Under the pieces are notes generated by a model. The model was not told the DNA's origin. It was given only the letters and a program-made list of their open reading frames with translations, and did no database searches. The position numbers and the translations under genes were made by a program. This document shows, piece after piece, positions 41,652 to 50,229 of a DNA stretch of 64,000 nt. Within the stretch, counting starts at the first letter, position 1. The number at the start of each line of letters is the position of its first letter. Source of the stretch: Chromatiaceae bacterium (GTDB taxonomy: Bacteria > Pseudomonadota > Gammaproteobacteria > Chromatiales > Chromatiaceae); assembly GCA_024235395.1 (NCBI GenBank), contig JACKMK010000001.1:310001-374000 (forward strand), in the 5' to 3' direction.

Positions 41652-44246
41652 TCAGCCGGCTGCCGCCGACTCGAGGAAGTCCTGGGCAAAGCGTTGCAAC
41701 ACGCCACCCGCCTCGTAGATGGTGACCTCTTCGGCGGTATCCAGGCGACAGGTCACCGGAACCGACAGCGTCTCGCCGTTCCTGCGGTGGATCACCAGCG
41801 TGAGTTCGGCCCGCGGCGTGCGCTCGCCGATCACGTCGAAGGTTTCGGTACCGTCGATCGCGTAGGTCTTGCGGGTCTCGCCTGGCCGGAACTCGAGCGG
41901 CAACACCCCCATCCCGACCAGGTTGGTGCGATGGATACGCTCGAAACCCTCCGCGACGATCGCCTCGACGCCCGCCAGGCGTACGCCCTTCGCCGCCCAG
42001 TCGCGCGACGACCCCTGGCCGTAGTCGGCACCGGCGACGATGATCAGCGGTTGCTTGCGTTGCATATAGGTCTCGATCGCCTCCCACATCCGTGTCACCT
42101 TGCCGTCCGGTTCGATGCGCGCAAGCGACCCCTGCCGGACCTCGCCGTTGTCCCGCACCATCTCGTTCAGCAGCTTCGGGTTGGCGAAGGTCGCGCGCTG
42201 GGCGGTCAGGTGGTCGCCGCGGTGGGTTGCATACGAATTGAAGTCCTCTTCCGGCAGGCCCATCTTCGCCAGGTACTCGCCGGCCGCGCTGGTCGGCAGG
42301 ATCGCATTCGACGGCGACAGATGGTCGGTGGTGATGTTGTCCCCGAGCACCGCCAACGGGCGCATGCCCTTGAGGGCCCGCTCACCCGCGAGGGCGCCTT
42401 CCCAGTACGGCGGGCGGCGGATATAGGTGCTCTGCGGCCGCCAGTCGTACAGCGGCCTGGCCTGCTCGCCGGTCTCCTGATGCAGCGTGAACATCGGCGT
42501 GTAGATCGAGCGGAACTGTTCCGGTTTGACGCTTGCATGGACGATCGCATCGATCTCTGCGTCGCTCGGCCAGATGTCCTTCAACGTGACCGGCCTTCCT
42601 TCGCTGTCGGTGCCGAGCGCATCCTTCTCGATGTCGAAGCGGATGGTCCCGGCGATCGCGTAGGCGACCACCAGCGGTGGCGATGCCAGGAAGGCCTGCT
42701 TGGCATACGGATGGATGCGGCCGTCGAAGTTGCGGTTGCCGGACAGCACCGCGGTCGCGTACAGGTCCCGGTCGACCACCTCTTGCTGAATGGCCGGATC
42801 CAGGGCGCCGCTCATGCCATTGCAGGTGGTGCAGGCGAAACCGACGATACCGAAGCCGAGGCGCTCGAGCTCCGGCAGCAGACCGGCCTCCTCGAGGTAC
42901 AACTGCACGACCTTCGACCCGGGCGCAAGCGAGGTCTTGACCCAGGGCTTGCGGGTCAGGCCCAACGCATTGGCCTTCTTCGCCAGCAGGCCGGCGGCGA
43001 TCACGTTGCGTGGATTGCTGGTGTTGGTGCAGCTGGTGATCGCGGCGATGATCACCGCACCATCCGGCATCTCCCCGCCATGCTGTTCGACCTTGCCGGC
43101 GATGCCGCGCGCGGCCAGCTCGCTGGTCGGTACACGCCGGTGCGGGTTGGACGGACCGGCGATGTTGCGTACCACCGCGGACAGGTCGAAGCGCAGCACG
43201 CGCTCGTATTGTGCCTCGGCCAGGCTGTCGGCCCACAGGCCTGCCTGCTTTGCGTAGCGCTCGACGAGGTCCACCTGCTCCGGTTCGCGGCCGGTCAGCC
43301 TGAGATAGTCGATGGTCTGCGCATCGATATAGAACATCGCCGCCGAAGCACCGAACTCCGGCGTCATATTGGATATCGTCGCGCGGTCTCCGAGGGTGAG
43401 ATTCGACGCGCCTTCGCCGTAGAACTCGAGGTACGCAGACACGACCTTCTCGCTGCGCAGGAACTCGGTCAGCGCGAGCACGATGTCGGTCGCGGTGATG
43501 CCGGGCTGGCGCCTGCCGACCAGCTCGACACCGATGATGTCGGGCAGGCGCATGTAGGACGCCCGACCCAGCATCACGCTTTCCGCCTCCAGGCCACCCA
43601 CACCGACCGCGATCACACCCAGCGCATCGACGTGCGGGGTGTGGCTGTCGGTCCCGACCAGCGTATCCGGGTAGGCCACCCCATCCCGCGCATGGATCAC
43701 CGGCGACATCTTCTCCAGGTTGATCTGGTGCATGATGCCGTTGCCCGGTTGGATCACGTCGACGTTCTTGAACGCCTGCTTGGTCCAGTTGATGAAATGG
43801 AAGCGGTCTTCGTTGCGTCTGTCCTCGATCGCGCGGTTCTTCGCGAACGCCTCCGGATCGAAACCGGCATACTCCACCGCCAGCGAGTGATCGACGATCA
43901 GCTGCGTCGGCACCACCGGGTTGACCTGGGCCGGGTCCCCGCCCTTCTCCGCGATCGCGTCGCGCAGCCCGGCCAGATCCACCAGTGCGGTCTGACCGAG
44001 TATGTCGTGACACACCACGCGCGCCGGGTACCAGGGAAAGTCGAGGTCGCGTTTGCGCCCGACGATCTGCCTCAACGCATCGCCGAGTGCCGCCGGTGCG
44101 CAGCGCCGCACCAGGTTCTCGGCCAGCACGCGCGCGGTGTACGGCAGCGTGTCGTAGGCGCCCGGCTCGATCTCGTCGATCGCCTCACGCGCATCGAAAT
44201 AGTCGAGCGAGGTCCCCGGCAGCGGTTTACGGTGTCTGGTATTCAT
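41652..44246 (-). CDS. acnD: AcnD, Fe-S 2-methylcitrate dehydratase
   Basis: AcnD is the aconitase-like enzyme that dehydrates 2-methylcitrate in organisms lacking PrpD. Its 864 residues carry the [4Fe-4S] ligands Cys406 (CTNTSNPRN), Cys472 and Cys475 (CTTCNG). Pairing with prpF marks it as AcnD rather than housekeeping AcnA. It follows prpC by 22 bases. A 905-codon open frame on the other strand here is an antisense shadow of GC-rich codons. Confidence 0.96.
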   Translation of the reverse strand: MNTRHRKPLPGTSLDYFDAREAIDEIEPGAYDTLPYTARVLAENLVRRCAPAALGDALRQIVGRKRDLDFPWYPARVVCHDILGQTALVDLAGLRDAIAEKGGDPAQVNPVVPTQLIVDHSLAVEYAGFDPEAFAKNRAIEDRRNEDRFHFINWTKQAFKNVDVIQPGNGIMHQINLEKMSPVIHARDGVAYPDTLVGTDSHTPHVDALGVIAVGVGGLEAESVMLGRASYMRLPDIIGVELVGRRQPGITATDIVLALTEFLRSEKVVSAYLEFYGEGASNLTLGDRATISNMTPEFGASAAMFYIDAQTIDYLRLTGREPEQVDLVERYAKQAGLWADSLAEAQYERVLRFDLSAVVRNIAGPSNPHRRVPTSELAARGIAGKVEQHGGEMPDGAVIIAAITSCTNTSNPRNVIAAGLLAKKANALGLTRKPWVKTSLAPGSKVVQLYLEEAGLLPELERLGFGIVGFACTTCNGMSGALDPAIQQEVVDRDLYATAVLSGNRNFDGRIHPYAKQAFLASPPLVVAYAIAGTIRFDIEKDALGTDSEGRPVTLKDIWPSDAEIDAIVHASVKPEQFRSIYTPMFTLHQETGEQARPLYDWRPQSTYIRRPPYWEGALAGERALKGMRPLAVLGDNITTDHLSPSNAILPTSAAGEYLAKMGLPEEDFNSYATHRGDHLTAQRATFANPKLLNEMVRDNGEVRQGSLARIEPDGKVTRMWEAIETYMQRKQPLIIVAGADYGQGSSRDWAAKGVRLAGVEAIVAEGFERIHRTNLVGMGVLPLEFRPGETRKTYAIDGTETFDVIGERTPRAELTLVIHRRNGETLSVPVTCRLDTAEEVTIYEAGGVLQRFAQDFLESAAAG

Positions 44247-44268
44247 CGGTTTATCTACACTTGCCCAT

Positions 44269-45417
44269 TCAGCCGCGTTGGTCGAGCGGTACGAATTTCA
44301 GGTTCTCAGGGCCGACATAGTTCGCCGAGGGGCGGATGATCTTGCCGTCATGGCGCTGTTCGATCACGTGCGCACCCCAGCCGGTGGTGCGCGCGATCAC
44401 GAATAGCGGCGTGAACATGTCCGTCGGCACATGCATCTGGTTGTACGAGACCGCGGAGAACCAGTCGAGGTTCGGGAACATCTTCTTCGCGTCCCACATC
44501 ACCGACTCGATACGCTCCGCGATGTCGAACATCTTGGTGTCCCCGTTCTCTTCAGCGAGGCCGCGCGCGACGCGCTTGATCACCTCGTTGCGCGGGTCGC
44601 TGACGGTGTAGACCGGGTGCCCGAAACCGATCACGATCTCCTTGCGCGCGACACGTGCGCGGATATCGGCCTCCGCCTCATCGGGGTCGTCGTAGCGGCT
44701 CTGGATGCGGAATGCCTCCTCGTTGGCGCCACCGTGCTTCGGACCGCGCAGCGCCCCGATCGCGGCGGTGATCGCCGAGTGGATGTCGGAATCGGTGCCC
44801 GCGACGACGCGCGCGGTGAAGGTCGACGCATTGAACTCGTGCTCGGCGTACAACGTCAGCGAGGTATGCATCGCACGTACCCAGGACGCGCTCGGCTTCT
44901 CTCCGTGGAGCAGGTGCAGGAAATGTCCGCCGACCGTGTCGTCGTCTGTCTCGACGTGGATGCGCCGACCGTTCACCGCATAGTGGTACCAGTACAGCAG
45001 CATCGAGCCGAAACTCGCCACCAGGCGGTCGATGATGTTGCGCGTCTCGCCCTGCGCATGGTCGGACTTCTCCGGCATGCAGGCGCCGAGTACCGAACAA
45101 CCGGTACGCATCACGTCCATCGGATGTGCCGACGCCGGCAGTCCTTCGAGGGCCTGCTTCACCGCGACCGGGAGACCACGCAAGGACTTGAGCTTGCGCT
45201 TGTAGACATCGAGTTCGGCCCGGTTCGGTAGCCTGCCGTGCACCAACAGGTGGGCGATCTCCTCGAATTCGCAATGCTCGGCGAAATCGAGGATATCGTA
45301 ACCGCGGTAGTGCAGATCGTTGCCGGTGCGACCGACCGTACAGATCGCCGTATTGCCGGCGGCGGTCCCGGAAAGGGCCACCGATTTCTTCGCCTTGGGC
45401 AGGACTTGTTCAGCCAT
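44269..45417 (-). CDS. prpC: PrpC, 2-methylcitrate synthase
   Basis: Joins propionyl-CoA and oxaloacetate to 2-methylcitrate. The 382 residues hold the citrate-synthase-type segments HYRGYDILDFAEHCEFEEIA, GHPVYTVSDPR and the C-terminal ARTTGWGAHVIEQ. The short length and operon context favour methylcitrate over citrate synthase. The ATG at 45417 follows GAGGAGCTGAAG; an upstream frame is longer but lies in the prpB-prpC gap. Confidence 0.96.
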   Translation of the reverse strand: MAEQVLPKAKKSVALSGTAAGNTAICTVGRTGNDLHYRGYDILDFAEHCEFEEIAHLLVHGRLPNRAELDVYKRKLKSLRGLPVAVKQALEGLPASAHPMDVMRTGCSVLGACMPEKSDHAQGETRNIIDRLVASFGSMLLYWYHYAVNGRRIHVETDDDTVGGHFLHLLHGEKPSASWVRAMHTSLTLYAEHEFNASTFTARVVAGTDSDIHSAITAAIGALRGPKHGGANEEAFRIQSRYDDPDEAEADIRARVARKEIVIGFGHPVYTVSDPRNEVIKRVARGLAEENGDTKMFDIAERIESVMWDAKKMFPNLDWFSAVSYNQMHVPTDMFTPLFVIARTTGWGAHVIEQRHDGKIIRPSANYVGPENLKFVPLDQRG

Positions 45418-45523
45418 CTTCAGCTCCTCGAGTATTGTCATCCGCATCGGGCACGCGGGACCGAATGCGCCCATCCGACGACGGGCCGATCGCACGGGCA
45501 GGCGGCGATCAGGATTGGAAGAT

Positions 45524-46414
45524 TCAGTTGCGCTCGCCGTCCGTGGCGAACAGTTCGTCCAGTTTCCGCTCGAATTCGTGGTAACCGAGGTAGTCGTACA
45601 ACTCCATGCGGCTCTGCATCAGATCGACGACGTTCTTCTGCGTCCCTTCGCCGCGCAACGTCTGATAGACCTTGAGCGCGGCGGCATTGGCGGCACGGAA
45701 TGCCGACAGGGGATACAACGCGATCGATACGCCGACACTGCCGAGTTCCTCGGTCGTGAACAACGGGGTCGCCCCGAACTCGGTGATGTTCGCCAGCACC
45801 GGCACCTTGACCGCGTCGACGAACTCCCGGTACTGCGGCAACGCATTCATCGCCTCGGGAAAGATCATGTCCGCACCGGCCTCGACACAGGCGCAGGCGC
45901 GGTCGATCGCGGACTGCATGCCCTCCACCGCCAACGCGTCGGTGCGTGCCATGACCACGAAGTCCGGATCGGTCCGGGCGTCTACCGCCGCCTTGATCCG
46001 GTCGACCATCTCCGACTGCGGCACGATCGCCTTGTTCGGTCGATGACCGCAGCGCTTCTGCTGGACCTGGTCCTCGATATGCATCGCCGCCGCGCCGCAC
46101 TTGATCATCGAGCGTACCGTACGCGCGATGTTGAACGCGCCGCCCCAACCGGTATCGACATCGACCAGGACCGGCAGCGTCGTCACATCGGTGATCCGTT
46201 TCAGATCCGTGAGCACATCTTCCATCGTCGTGATGCCCAGGTCGGGAATCCCGCACGAACCTGCGGCCACCCCGCCGCCGGATATGTACAGGGACTTGAA
46301 CCCCGAGGCCTCGGCGAGTCGAGCGTGATAGGCGTTGATCGCCCCGACGCACTGCAATGGCCGTTCCGCCTGCACCGCATCCCTGAACTGTCTGCCTGCT
46401 GATTCGATTGTCAT
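45524..46414 (-). CDS. prpB: PrpB, 2-methylisocitrate lyase
   Basis: Cleaves 2-methylisocitrate to pyruvate and succinate, the last step of the cycle. The 296-residue TIM-barrel protein has the active-site loop KRCGHR with Cys122, and DVDTGWGGAFN and IEDQVQQKRCGH around the Mg2+ site. The ATG at 46414 is chosen because GGGTGG precedes it; a GTG at 46426 overlaps the regulator gene's end. A 106-base gap separates it from prpC, the largest inside this operon. Confidence 0.95.
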   Translation of the reverse strand: MTIESAGRQFRDAVQAERPLQCVGAINAYHARLAEASGFKSLYISGGGVAAGSCGIPDLGITTMEDVLTDLKRITDVTTLPVLVDVDTGWGGAFNIARTVRSMIKCGAAAMHIEDQVQQKRCGHRPNKAIVPQSEMVDRIKAAVDARTDPDFVVMARTDALAVEGMQSAIDRACACVEAGADMIFPEAMNALPQYREFVDAVKVPVLANITEFGATPLFTTEELGSVGVSIALYPLSAFRAANAAALKVYQTLRGEGTQKNVVDLMQSRMELYDYLGYHEFERKLDELFATDGERN

Positions 46415-46418
46415 GGTC

Positions 46419-47129
46419 TCAACCACCCTGCGAGTTTTCTTTGAGGAGTCGTTCGACGTTTTCGCGCGATGCGCGGACGTGTGCGCGCATCATCAATTCG
46501 GCCATCTCCGGGTCGCGTCGTTCGATGGCATCGACGATATGACCGTGTTCCGTGAACGCACGCGGTCCCCGTTTGCTGGGCATCCCGAACTGGTAACGGT
46601 ATAGACGTACCAGGTGATACAGGTCGTTACACAACAGGTCGATCAGACGGGTGTTATGACTCCCCTGCACGATGCGGTAGTGAAAGTCCAGATCGCCTTC
46701 GCGTTGAAAATAGGCGTGCCCCGTATCCTGCGCGATCTGCGCGGCGTGCTGCCCGAGCAGGCCGCGCAGTTCTTCGACCTCCTCGAGCGTCATGTTCTGG
46801 GCCGCCAGGCGCGCGGCCATACCTTCGAGTGCCTCGCGCACGTGGAAGATCTCGAGCAACTGCCGGCTGCTCAGCGTCACGACACGGGCGCCGACGTTCG
46901 GCCGTCGCACCACCAGGCCGCAGGCCTCCAGTCGCCCGATCGCCTCGCGCAATGGCCCGCGGCTGATGCCGTAGGCGCGCGCGAGTTCCGGTTCGCTGAT
47001 CTTGCTGCCGGCGGCGATCGTGCCCTCGACGATCGCCTCCTTCAGGCGTGCGAAGATCCGGTCCGGGATGGTGCCCGGACCTTCGTCGCCCCCGGGCGGC
47101 ACTTCTGCCGTCACGCCAACGGGGTCCAC
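46419..47129 (-). CDS. GntR/FadR-family regulator of the prp operon
   Basis: A 236-residue regulator with a winged-helix domain (EPELARAYGISRGPLREAIGRLEACGLVVRR, about residues 40-75) and an all-helical FCD ligand domain to the end. Located between prpE and prpB, it is most likely the local regulator, sensing a cycle intermediate such as 2-methylcitrate. The start is unclear between GTG 47129, 1 base after the prpE stop, and GTG 47114. GTCGAC-centred palindromes in the prpE promoter region are candidate operators. Confidence 0.85.
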   Translation of the reverse strand: MDPVGVTAEVPPGGDEGPGTIPDRIFARLKEAIVEGTIAAGSKISEPELARAYGISRGPLREAIGRLEACGLVVRRPNVGARVVTLSSRQLLEIFHVREALEGMAARLAAQNMTLEEVEELRGLLGQHAAQIAQDTGHAYFQREGDLDFHYRIVQGSHNTRLIDLLCNDLYHLVRLYRYQFGMPSKRGPRAFTEHGHIVDAIERRDPEMAELMMRAHVRASRENVERLLKENSQGG

Positions 47130-47130
47130 G

Positions 47131-49026
47131 TCAGGCGCGTGCGTAGCCGATCTCACGCAGCGCCTCGCCGATCTCGTCGAGGATCGCCGGATCGTCGATC
47201 GTCGCGGGCATGTTGTACGTCTCGCCGTCGGCGATCTTGACCATGGTGCCGCGCAGGATCTTGCCGGACCGCGTCTTCGGCAGACGCTTGACGATTTTTG
47301 CCAGCTTGAACGCCGCGACCGGGCCAATCTGGTCACGCACCCGCTTCACCAGCTCCACGACCACCTCTCCGTCGTCGCGCTCGACACCCGCCTTGAGCAC
47401 GATCAGACCGAGCGGCAACTGGCCCTTGAGCTGGTCGGCGACGCCGATCACAGCGCATTCGGCGACGTCCTGATGGCCGGCCAGCACTTCCTCGATCGCA
47501 CCGGTCGACAGGCGATGGCCGGCGACGTTGATGACGTCATCGGTCCGGCTCATGATCCACAGATAGCCGTCCGCATCGCGATAGCCCGCATCGCCGGTCA
47601 GGTAGTGCCCGGGGTACTTGCTGAGGTACGACTGTACGAAGCGCTGGTCGTTGCCCCACAGGGTCGGCAGGCAGGCGGGCGGCATCGGCAGCTTGATCAC
47701 GATGTTGCCCATTTCGCCGTCGGGCATCTCCTCGCCGTCCTCGGACAGGATGCGGACGTCGTAACCCGGCATCGCGACCGTGGGCGAACCCGGTTTGACC
47801 TCCATCGGCTCGATCCCCATCGGGTTCGCGGCGATCGCCCAGCCGGTCTCCGTCTGCCACCAATGATCGACGACCGGCTTGCCGAGCTTTTCGCGCGCCC
47901 AGAACAGCGTATCCGGATCGCAGCGCTCGCCGGCCAGAAACAGCGTCTGCATGCACGACAGGTCGTAGTGCTTCAGATGGTCGCCGTTCGGGTCTTCCTT
48001 CTTGATCGCGCGAAACGCGGTCGGTGCCGTGAACAACACCTTCACACCATGCTCACTGATGACCCGCCAGAACGCCCCCGGATCGGGCGTACCGACCGGT
48101 TTGCCCTCGTACATGAGCGTCGTGCACCCCGCAAGCAAGGGGCCGTAAACGATGTAGCTGTGCCCGACCACCCAACCGACATCGGAAGCCGCCCAATAGA
48201 CGTCACCGGCCTCCACGTCGTAGATATGCTTCATGGTCCACAGCATCGCAACCGCGTGGCCACCGTTGTCACGTACCACGCCCTTCGGTTGCCCGGTGGT
48301 TCCGGAGGTATACAGGATGTACAAGGGGTCGGTTGCGTCAACCGACACGCAATCGGCCGGCTCCGCCTGCTCGACGGCACCGTCCCAGTCGTGATCACGC
48401 CCGGCGACCAGCGGCGCATCCGCCTGCGGCCGCGCCTTGATGATGCAGGCGCTGGGTTTGTGTTCGGAAAGCGCGATCGCCTCGTCGAGCAACGGTTTGT
48501 AGGCGACGACCCGGTTGGGCTCGATGCCGCACGACGCACTGACCACGACCTTGGGTTTGGCATCGTTGATCCGGGTGGCCAGCTCCTTGGCGGCGAAACC
48601 GCCGAACACCACCGAATGCACCGCGCCCAGCCGTGCGCTGGCCAGCATCGCGACCGCCGCCTCCGGGATCATCGGCATATAGATCAGCACCCGATCGCCC
48701 TTTTCGACCCCCTGGGCGCGCAGCGCGCCGGCAAAGGCGGCAACCGCATCGCGCAGTTCCGTGTAGCTGTAGGTCTTCTTCTGTCCGGTGATCGGCGAAT
48801 CGTAGATCAACGCCGCCTGTGCACCGCGGCCCGCCTCGACATGGCGGTCTACGGCGTTGTAACAGGTGTTGATCCGGCCCCCAACGAACCAACGGGGCGC
48901 CGGCTCGGCGTCCGCGTCGAGTACCTTGTCCCAGGTCCGGTCCCAGACCAGTGACGCCGCGGCGTCGCCCCAGAATGCCGCCGGATCTTCGAGCGAACGG
49001 CGATACAGCGCCTGGTAGCTGCTCAT
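47131..49026 (-). CDS. prpE: PrpE, propionyl-CoA synthetase
   Basis: Activates propionate to propionyl-CoA through an acyl-adenylate. The 631-residue protein has the AMP-binding signature LYTSGTTGQPKGVV, the HWWQTETGW core and the C-terminal catalytic Lys in PKTRSGKILRG. The PrpE-specific end TYNMPATIDDP is seen. It is the first gene of the operon; GAGGGGG lies before the ATG. Acetyl-CoA synthetase is the alternative but less likely given length and context. Confidence 0.94.
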   Translation of the reverse strand: MSSYQALYRRSLEDPAAFWGDAAASLVWDRTWDKVLDADAEPAPRWFVGGRINTCYNAVDRHVEAGRGAQAALIYDSPITGQKKTYSYTELRDAVAAFAGALRAQGVEKGDRVLIYMPMIPEAAVAMLASARLGAVHSVVFGGFAAKELATRINDAKPKVVVSASCGIEPNRVVAYKPLLDEAIALSEHKPSACIIKARPQADAPLVAGRDHDWDGAVEQAEPADCVSVDATDPLYILYTSGTTGQPKGVVRDNGGHAVAMLWTMKHIYDVEAGDVYWAASDVGWVVGHSYIVYGPLLAGCTTLMYEGKPVGTPDPGAFWRVISEHGVKVLFTAPTAFRAIKKEDPNGDHLKHYDLSCMQTLFLAGERCDPDTLFWAREKLGKPVVDHWWQTETGWAIAANPMGIEPMEVKPGSPTVAMPGYDVRILSEDGEEMPDGEMGNIVIKLPMPPACLPTLWGNDQRFVQSYLSKYPGHYLTGDAGYRDADGYLWIMSRTDDVINVAGHRLSTGAIEEVLAGHQDVAECAVIGVADQLKGQLPLGLIVLKAGVERDDGEVVVELVKRVRDQIGPVAAFKLAKIVKRLPKTRSGKILRGTMVKIADGETYNMPATIDDPAILDEIGEALREIGYARA

Positions 49027-49133
49027 GTCTTCCCCCTCTTCGGTCGATCAAGGCGCCGGGAAGACCCGGACGCGGGCGTTACGATGGTCGGTAGTGCCGG
49101 CACGCGGGCTACCGGGATCCGACCTCTGAGAAT

Positions 49134-49147
49134 TATTGTCGACAATA
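49134..49147. promoter_or_regulatory. GntR-type operator palindrome 1
   Basis: TATTGTCGACAATA is a perfect 14-bp palindrome with a central TGTCGACA, fitting the FadR-subfamily pattern of GT-N-AC-type half sites. It is centred about 115 bases before the prpE ATG. Confidence 0.65.
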
Positions 49148-49204
49148 TTAACGACTGCTCAGCAAAACACGAGGATTTATCGCGCTTTCCACCATTGTTT
49201 TTTT

Positions 49205-49220
49205 CAATGTGTCGACATTG
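49205..49220. promoter_or_regulatory. GntR-type operator palindrome 2
   Basis: CAATGTGTCGACATTG has 6-bp arms around GTCG, and the same GTCGAC core as palindrome 1. The two cores are 73 bases apart, close to seven helical turns, allowing co-operative binding. Confidence 0.55.
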
Positions 49221-49381
49221 AGAAAATCCGCCCGCGCGGACTGCGGCCCATCGCCTCTGGCCCGGATACCGGGTGCGGCCGGCCGGGTCCGGTCCGCGGG
49301 CGCCCGCGAGAGGAAATGCGCTACCCTGCACCCCGCGACCGCAGCGAGGCGCTTGGACCGACTCCAGACCCGACCCATCAG

Positions 49382-50155
49382 ATGATCAATCACCCTGCCA
49401 AGATGCGCCCGCCCCTGATCGCGATCGGGGCCTTTCTCGACTATTACGCGGCCCTCCGGCAGCGTGCCGGCCGCACGGTGTTCTGCTTCCAGGTCGGCGC
49501 CAACGACGGCCGCAGCAACGACCCGGTACACCGCTATTTCCGGGACTACGCCTGGCGCGGCCTGTTGATCGAACCGCAACGCGACGTGTTCGAGCAGGGC
49601 CTGGCACGCACCTATGCCGACAATCCACGGGTGACGTTGCGCAATGTCGCGCTGGGCACCGAAGACGGCAGCCTGCCGTTCTACCGGGTCGCGATCTCCA
49701 ACGAGCGCTGGGCGCACGGCCTGTCGAGTTTCGTGCGCAGTTCGCTCGAAGAACACATCAGAAGCGGCTATATCGCGCGCAAGGCACACGAACAGGGCCT
49801 GTCGCTGCCCGACGACCCGGGGCGGATCATCGAGACCGTACAGGTGCCGACCCGGACCGTGTCGACGCTGTTGAAGGAACACGGCATCGACTTTTACGAC
49901 GTGCTGTGCATCGACACCGAGGGATACGATTTCGAGATCCTGAAACTGTTCGATTTCGAGCGTTACCGGCCGGATGTTGTACTGTTCGAGAGCAACAACC
50001 TGAGCGAAGCGGATTTCGTCGCTGCACATGCCCTGTTGCGCAGATTCGGCTACCGGCTGTACTGGGAGAAAGGCGACACCCTCGCGGTGCGCATCCCCTA
50101 CCCGTTACACCGCCGTCTGCTGCATCAGGCCAAGGGCTACCTGCGGCGTCTGTAG
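49382..50155 (+). CDS. FkbM-family methyltransferase
   Basis: A 257-residue protein with the Rossmann motif CFQVGANDGRSNDPV near residue 35, LLIEPQ, and the FkbM-type DVLCIDTEGYDFEILK in the second half. FkbM-type enzymes O-methylate sugars or natural products, so a cell-surface glycan is a possible substrate. Start ATG 49382 has no clear ribosome site and an ATG at 49403 is the alternative. It is divergent from prpE. Confidence 0.85.
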   Translation: MINHPAKMRPPLIAIGAFLDYYAALRQRAGRTVFCFQVGANDGRSNDPVHRYFRDYAWRGLLIEPQRDVFEQGLARTYADNPRVTLRNVALGTEDGSLPFYRVAISNERWAHGLSSFVRSSLEEHIRSGYIARKAHEQGLSLPDDPGRIIETVQVPTRTVSTLLKEHGIDFYDVLCIDTEGYDFEILKLFDFERYRPDVVLFESNNLSEADFVAAHALLRRFGYRLYWEKGDTLAVRIPYPLHRRLLHQAKGYLRRL

Positions 50156-50229
50156 GAAACCCCAGCCCGGCCTGGCAGCATCCGTGCCGGCTAAACTGCT
50201 GCAACGCCGGAACCTATGGGAACGGGAAC

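Larger units (their letters stand above)
49027..49381. other. Divergent regulatory region between prpE and the FkbM gene
   Basis: 355 bases without a gene. It is GC-rich at the prpE end and AT-rich between about 49130 and 49225, where the two palindromes are. A Shine-Dalgarno GAGGGGG is seen for prpE, but no clean -35/-10 pair with standard spacing is evident by eye. Confidence 0.7.

Noticed and set aside
41622..44339. 905-codon open frame on the plus strand across acnD
   Set aside because: Antisense shadow of a recognised enzyme with all Fe-S ligands; GC-rich codon bias creates long antisense frames here, and the translation is low-complexity without any motif.
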